A stretch of 64,000 nt of DNA, from positions 1 to 64,000 of the forward strand of contig CAVOIC010000012.1 of assembly GCA_963695985.1 (NCBI GenBank), in the 5' to 3' direction. The notes beneath the pieces are model-generated. The model searched no databases. It worked only from the letters and a program-made list of their open reading frames with translations, and was not told the origin of the DNA. The position numbers and the translations under genes are program-made. Positions 60,730 to 64,000 of the stretch are shown piece after piece (positions within the stretch are counted from its first letter, which is position 1; every line of letters begins with the position of its first letter). This stretch comes from DATBVX01 sp963695985 (GTDB taxonomy: Bacteria; Pseudomonadota; Gammaproteobacteria; Steroidobacterales; Steroidobacteraceae).

Positions 60730-61854
60730 ATGAAACGTTACATCTCCTTTCCGCGCGTCGAAGGTCAGGCTTCGCGCCAGGCGCACGCGGATCTGCCCGC
60801 CGGCACTTTCGAGCGCGAGATGAGCAAGGAAGGGTTCTTCGGCCCGGCGGCGCACCTGTATCACCGGCATCCACCCACCGGCTGGGTCAGCTTCGAGGGC
60901 CCGTTGCGACCACATGCCTTCGATCTGACGAAGCTTGCCGCAGCGCCGACCTCACCATGGCAGGCCGCGGAGATTCTCTTCAACTCCAGCGTGCGCGTGC
61001 GATTCTGGCGCACTGGCGGGGCGATGGATCACCTGGTGCGCAATGCCGACGGCGATGAGCTCATGTTCGTGCATCAGGGTCGGGGAGACCTGTACTGCGA
61101 CTTCGGCCATCTGGAGATCGAGTCGGGCGACTACATCGTGCTGCCACGAGGCACGATGTGGCGAGTGAATTGCTCCGCGCCAATAGCCGCTCTGCTCATC
61201 GAGGCGAGCAATTCCAGTTATGCGCTGCCGGAAAAAGGGCTGGTCGGCGTACACGCAATATTCGATCCGGCCCTGCTCGATGTTCCCCACATCGACGCTG
61301 CCTTTCAGCACCAGCAAAGCGATCAGGCCTGGGAGGTGCGGATCAAGCGGCGCGGCGCCGTGTCGACCGTCACCTACCCGTTCAACCCACTCGATGCGCT
61401 GGGCTGGCACGGTGACCTCAGCGTGGTGCGGATCAATGTGCGCGACATCCGACCGCTGATGAGCCATCGCTACCATCTGCCGCCGTCCGCGCACACGACC
61501 TTCGTGGCCAACCGCTTCGTGGTCTGCACCTTCGTGCCCCGGCCCTTCGAAACCGACGAGGGCGCGCTCAAGGTGCCGTTCTTTCATAACAACGATGACT
61601 ACGACGAGATGCTCTTCTACCACGCCGGCAACTTCTTCAGCCGCGACAACATTCATCCGGGCATGATGACGCTGCACCCCGCCGGCTTTACGCACGGACC
61701 GCACCCGAAGGCGCTCCGCAACATGCTCAAGCAGCCAAAGCCTGCGACCGACGAGGTCGCGGTGATGGTCGATGCGCGGGACGCGCTCGAGATCGGCGCT
61801 GCGGCGCAGTCGGTCGAATGGGCCGGATACGTCGACAGCTGGAAGGGCTCCTGA
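60730..61854 (+). CDS. hmgA: Homogentisate 1,2-dioxygenase-like protein
   Basis: 374 residues, shorter than the 430-445 of classical HmgA but with the same two-cupin layout. N-terminal barrel: GGAMDHLVRNADGDELMFVHQGRGDL. C-terminal iron site region: DDYDEMLFYHAGNFFSRDNIHPGMMTLHPAGFTHGPHPKA, providing the His/Glu ligands. It opens homogentisate to maleylacetoacetate in tyrosine/phenylalanine breakdown. The fumarylacetoacetase-like gene follows 10 bp later, supporting the role. A ribosome site before the ATG is weak. Controlled by the palindromic operator upstream. Confidence 0.85.
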   Translation: MKRYISFPRVEGQASRQAHADLPAGTFEREMSKEGFFGPAAHLYHRHPPTGWVSFEGPLRPHAFDLTKLAAAPTSPWQAAEILFNSSVRVRFWRTGGAMDHLVRNADGDELMFVHQGRGDLYCDFGHLEIESGDYIVLPRGTMWRVNCSAPIAALLIEASNSSYALPEKGLVGVHAIFDPALLDVPHIDAAFQHQQSDQAWEVRIKRRGAVSTVTYPFNPLDALGWHGDLSVVRINVRDIRPLMSHRYHLPPSAHTTFVANRFVVCTFVPRPFETDEGALKVPFFHNNDDYDEMLFYHAGNFFSRDNIHPGMMTLHPAGFTHGPHPKALRNMLKQPKPATDEVAVMVDARDALEIGAAAQSVEWAGYVDSWKGS

Positions 61855-61864
61855 GGAGCGCGCC

Positions 61865-62854
61865 ATCAAGCTCGCGACACTGAAGGACGGATCACGCGAC
61901 GGCACACTGGTGCTCGTGAGCCGCGATCTCGCGCGCGCCATTGCAGTGCCCGACATTGCGCCGACGCTGCAGCGGGCGCTCGACGCCTGGGCGCGGGTTG
62001 CACCGCGTCTCGAGCCGATCGCCCTTGAACTGGAGCGTGGTGCCGTCCCCGGAGCGTTCGCCTTCGATCCGGCGCGCACCGCCGCGCCGTTGCCGCGCGC
62101 CTACCAGTGGGCCGACGGCAGCGCCTATGTCAATCACGTCGAGCTGGTTCGCAAGGCGCGCGGCGCCGAAATGCCGCCCTCATTCTGGACCGACCCGCTC
62201 ATTTACCAGGGCGGGTCCGACGATTTCCTCGGTCCCACGGACGACGTTCCCGTACCTGACGAGGAGTACGGCATCGATCTCGAGGCGGAGGTGGCGGTCA
62301 TTACTGACGATGTCCCGATGGGCATCTCACCTCAATCGGCGCGCGCACATATCAAGCTGCTGATGCTGGTGAACGACTGGTCGCTGCGCAACCTCATCCC
62401 AGGCGAGCTCGCCAAGGGGTTGGGCTTCTACCAGTCCAAACCCGCGACCGCGTTTTCGCCCGTGGCGCTCACGCCCGATGAGGTGGGCCCTGCCTGGGAT
62501 GGCGGCAGAATCCACCTGCCGCTGGTGAGTTACATCAATGGACAGCTGTTCGGCCGGCCCGATGCCGGCATCGATATGACGTTCGACTTTCCGCAATTGG
62601 TCGCACACGCCAGCCGCACGCGCCGCCTTGGGGCGGGAACCATCATCGGTTCCGGCACGGTCTCCAACTACGACCGCAGCCGCGGCTCGAGCTGCCTGGC
62701 CGAGAAGCGTACTCTCGAGCAGATCGCGCACGGGCGCCCGACGACGCCGTTCCTGCGTTTCGGCGACCGGGTGCGCATCGAAATGCTCGATGCTGAAGGC
62801 CGGAGCCTGTTCGGCGCCATTGATCAGCGCGTGGTGCAGGCCGCCGGCAGGTAG
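61865..62854 (+). CDS. Fumarylacetoacetate hydrolase family protein, apparent AUC start
   Basis: 329 residues from an ATC codon at 61865. The family N-terminus MKLATLKDGSRDG is matched as (ATC)KLATLKDGSRDGTLVLVSRDL, and GAGGAG lies at the right distance, overlapping the hmgA stop. No ATG, GTG or TTG fits; the next in-frame GTG would cut the conserved start. Body: EEYGIDLEAEVAVITDD (Asp/Glu metal ligands), MLVNDWSLRNLIPGELAKGLGF, SKPATAFSPVALTPDE, GAGTIIGSGTVSNYDRSRGSSCLAEKR. Splits fumarylacetoacetate to fumarate and acetoacetate. Either a rare start codon or a G-to-C error. Confidence 0.82.
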   Translation: MKLATLKDGSRDGTLVLVSRDLARAIAVPDIAPTLQRALDAWARVAPRLEPIALELERGAVPGAFAFDPARTAAPLPRAYQWADGSAYVNHVELVRKARGAEMPPSFWTDPLIYQGGSDDFLGPTDDVPVPDEEYGIDLEAEVAVITDDVPMGISPQSARAHIKLLMLVNDWSLRNLIPGELAKGLGFYQSKPATAFSPVALTPDEVGPAWDGGRIHLPLVSYINGQLFGRPDAGIDMTFDFPQLVAHASRTRRLGAGTIIGSGTVSNYDRSRGSSCLAEKRTLEQIAHGRPTTPFLRFGDRVRIEMLDAEGRSLFGAIDQRVVQAAGR

Positions 62855-62940
62855 AAGTTGCGCTGCACACCGATGCTGACCGGCCCTCGCCTAGCGAGCG
62901 CTGTTTGCGGCAAACTGTCGGGCCTTCGCCGGAGAATCCC

Positions 62941-63600
62941 ATGGCAGACACCATCGAGCTGTCGGCTCCCGACGGTCATCGCTTCAGCGCTTATCGCGCG
63001 CAACCCGCCGGCGCACCCCGCGGCGGCCTGGTCATCATCCAGGAGATCTTTGGCCTCACGCGCCACATCTGCGAGATCGCGGACCAGTATGCGGCCGAAG
63101 GCTACCTGTGCATTGCACCGGCCATGTTCGATCGCGTGCGGCCGGGGATCGTGCTCGACTACACACAGATGCAGCAGGGTGTCGAGACCATGATGGCCCT
63201 CAAGCCACCACAGACACTGCTCGACGTGGGAGCCGCGGTCGAGGCCACCGCGTCTGCGGGCAAGACGAGCGTGATCGGGTATTGCTGGGGCGGAACGATC
63301 GCGTACGTTGCGGCCTGCCGTCTGCCGATCAGCGCCGCAGTCTGCTATTACGGCGGCCGCATCCTGCAGTACGCGGATCGCACCCCGCGCTGTCCGGTCA
63401 TGTATCACTTCGGGGAGCAGGACCAATCGATTCCACCCGCGACGGTGGAGAAGGTGCGCCAGCTGCACCCGCAGGGCATCTTTCACATCTATCCCGCCGG
63501 CCACGGCTTCAATTGCAGCGAGCGCTCGACCTTCGAGCCGCAGAGCGCCCGCCTTGCGTTCGAGCGCTCGCTCGAATTCCTGCGCAGCCACGTCGGCTAG
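62941..63600 (+). CDS. Dienelactone hydrolase family protein
   Basis: 219 residues. Alpha/beta hydrolase with a cysteine nucleophile: GYCWGGTIAYVAA (Cys in G-x-C-x-G). Catalytic Asp in HFGEQDQSIPPATV and His in IYPAGHGFNCSE; the conserved Arg/Glu start LVIIQEIFGLTRHICEIADQYAAEG is typical. It hydrolyses dienelactones or other small lactones in aromatic breakdown. ATG 62941. It follows the fumarylacetoacetase-like gene by 86 bp and is followed after 18 bp by the dehydrogenase gene, so it belongs to the catabolic cluster. Confidence 0.87.
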   Translation: MADTIELSAPDGHRFSAYRAQPAGAPRGGLVIIQEIFGLTRHICEIADQYAAEGYLCIAPAMFDRVRPGIVLDYTQMQQGVETMMALKPPQTLLDVGAAVEATASAGKTSVIGYCWGGTIAYVAACRLPISAAVCYYGGRILQYADRTPRCPVMYHFGEQDQSIPPATVEKVRQLHPQGIFHIYPAGHGFNCSERSTFEPQSARLAFERSLEFLRSHVG

Positions 63601-63618
63601 TTCATTCGAGGCGCCAAC

Positions 63619-64000
63619 ATGCAGCTCAAAGACAGCAAGCTTTTCCGTCAGCAGTGCTACATCGACGGAGCCTGGTTGGATGCCGCGAGCCGCGCGAGCA
63701 TCGACGTCATCAACCCGGCCACGCAAGCCAAGCTCGGGACGGTGCCAGACATGGGTGCGGCGGAAACGCGCCGCGCCATCGAAGCCGCACAGGCGGCGTT
63801 CCCGGGTTGGGCACGACGGACCGCAAAGGAACGCGCGCTGATCCTCAGGCGCTGGCACGACCTCATGCTGGCGAACCAGGACGATCTGGGCGTGCTGATG
63901 ACCGCCGAGCAGGGCAAACCGCTCGCCGAGGCCAAGGGCGAAATCGCCTATGCCGCCTCCTTCATCGAGTGGTTTGCAGAGGAAGGCAAGCGCCTCTACG
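63619..64000 (+). CDS. gabD: Succinate-semialdehyde dehydrogenase-type ALDH (partial, runs off window)
   Basis: The first 127 residues are visible. Start MQLKDSKLFRQQCYIDGAWLD, then INPATQAKLGTVPDMGAAETRRAI, AFPGWARRTAKERALILRRW and LMTAEQGKPLAEAKGEIAYAASFIEWFAEEGKR. These match NAD(P)-dependent succinate-semialdehyde dehydrogenase (GabD) closely at the N-terminus. The catalytic Cys and Glu lie beyond the window edge. Preceded by the dienelactone hydrolase gene at 18 bp. Confidence 0.83.
   Translation, partial: MQLKDSKLFRQQCYIDGAWLDAASRASIDVINPATQAKLGTVPDMGAAETRRAIEAAQAAFPGWARRTAKERALILRRWHDLMLANQDDLGVLMTAEQGKPLAEAKGEIAYAASFIEWFAEEGKRLY

Noticed and set aside
1..64000. CRISPR arrays, tRNA or rRNA genes, insertion sequences, prophage
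   Set aside because: No regular repeats, no cloverleaf-type TTCGA arms in gaps, and no transposase or phage genes were seen by eye. A covariance and repeat search would settle small cases.

Overview
The window is high-GC, gene-dense bacterial chromosome. The gene content points to a gammaproteobacterium, most like the Xanthomonadales/Steroidobacterales branch, although the assignment is an inference. It rests on a gammaproteobacterial-type GshA, a MacA/FtsX exporter coupled to a sigma54 two-component pair, a GlyGly-CTERM protease, DUF885 and S9 peptidases, and a YqjD-YqjE-YqjK operon. I see no rRNA, tRNA, CRISPR array, insertion sequence or prophage.

Layout. 0.1-5.4 kb: a frameshifted threonine ammonia-lyase, a Bcr/CflA-type MFS exporter and a large coiled-coil FHA protein. 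5.6-21.6 kb: a stress and envelope block. It holds an alpha/beta-hydrolase-fold protein that has lost its nucleophile, a DODA dioxygenase, DUF3175, CBS, superoxide dismutase, an AI-2E permease and a lipoprotein-BON operon. A regulatory knot follows (sigma54 activator without a receiver, NarL-type regulator, lone receiver, CHASE3-type kinase), then YqjD/E/K, a ferritin-like protein, GlsB, a PLD-VTT fusion, an M48 protease and several very small proteins. 21.8-33 kb: S9 peptidase, Tat-exported epimerase, acetolactate synthase (large and small subunits divergent), an Omp85 protein, aldo/keto reductase, quinone reductase and a 2Fe-2S protein. 33.5-41.6 kb: a P-II gene with an Ntr-type promoter, an FAD reductase, a GlyGly-CTERM metzincin, c-di-GMP enzymes and an isoaspartyl peptidase. 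42-50 kb: a seven-gene operon (small secreted protein, membrane-fusion protein, ABC ATPase, two FtsX permeases, sigma54 response regulator, histidine kinase). 50-59 kb: gshA, an Mpo1-like protein, a diguanylate cyclase, a glycosyltransferase, a BlaI/M56-TonB pair, DUF2845 and DUF885. 59.3-64 kb: thiolase, homogentisate dioxygenase, fumarylacetoacetase-like protein, dienelactone hydrolase and the start of a semialdehyde dehydrogenase.

The most interesting pattern is regulatory. Several good sigma54 (-24/-12) promoters lie in the correct orientation upstream of genes. One drives the lipoprotein-BON operon, divergent from the sigma54 activator gene. A perfect-consensus one precedes a small secreted protein and GlsB, a third precedes a 62-residue disordered protein, and a weaker one precedes a 40-residue membrane protein. 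Together with the activator, NarL regulator and kinase these look like a local sigma54 envelope-stress regulon that I do not recognise from the literature. A separate sigma54 promoter with a palindromic upstream site heads the exporter operon, which encodes its own sigma54 response regulator. A third, with an NtrC site, heads the P-II gene.

Caution on sequence quality. At least eight genes are broken by single-base shifts, most of them +1 insertions, while their motifs stay intact on both sides. This looks more like uncorrected sequencing error than gene decay. The affected genes are reported with the full span they would have after correction.
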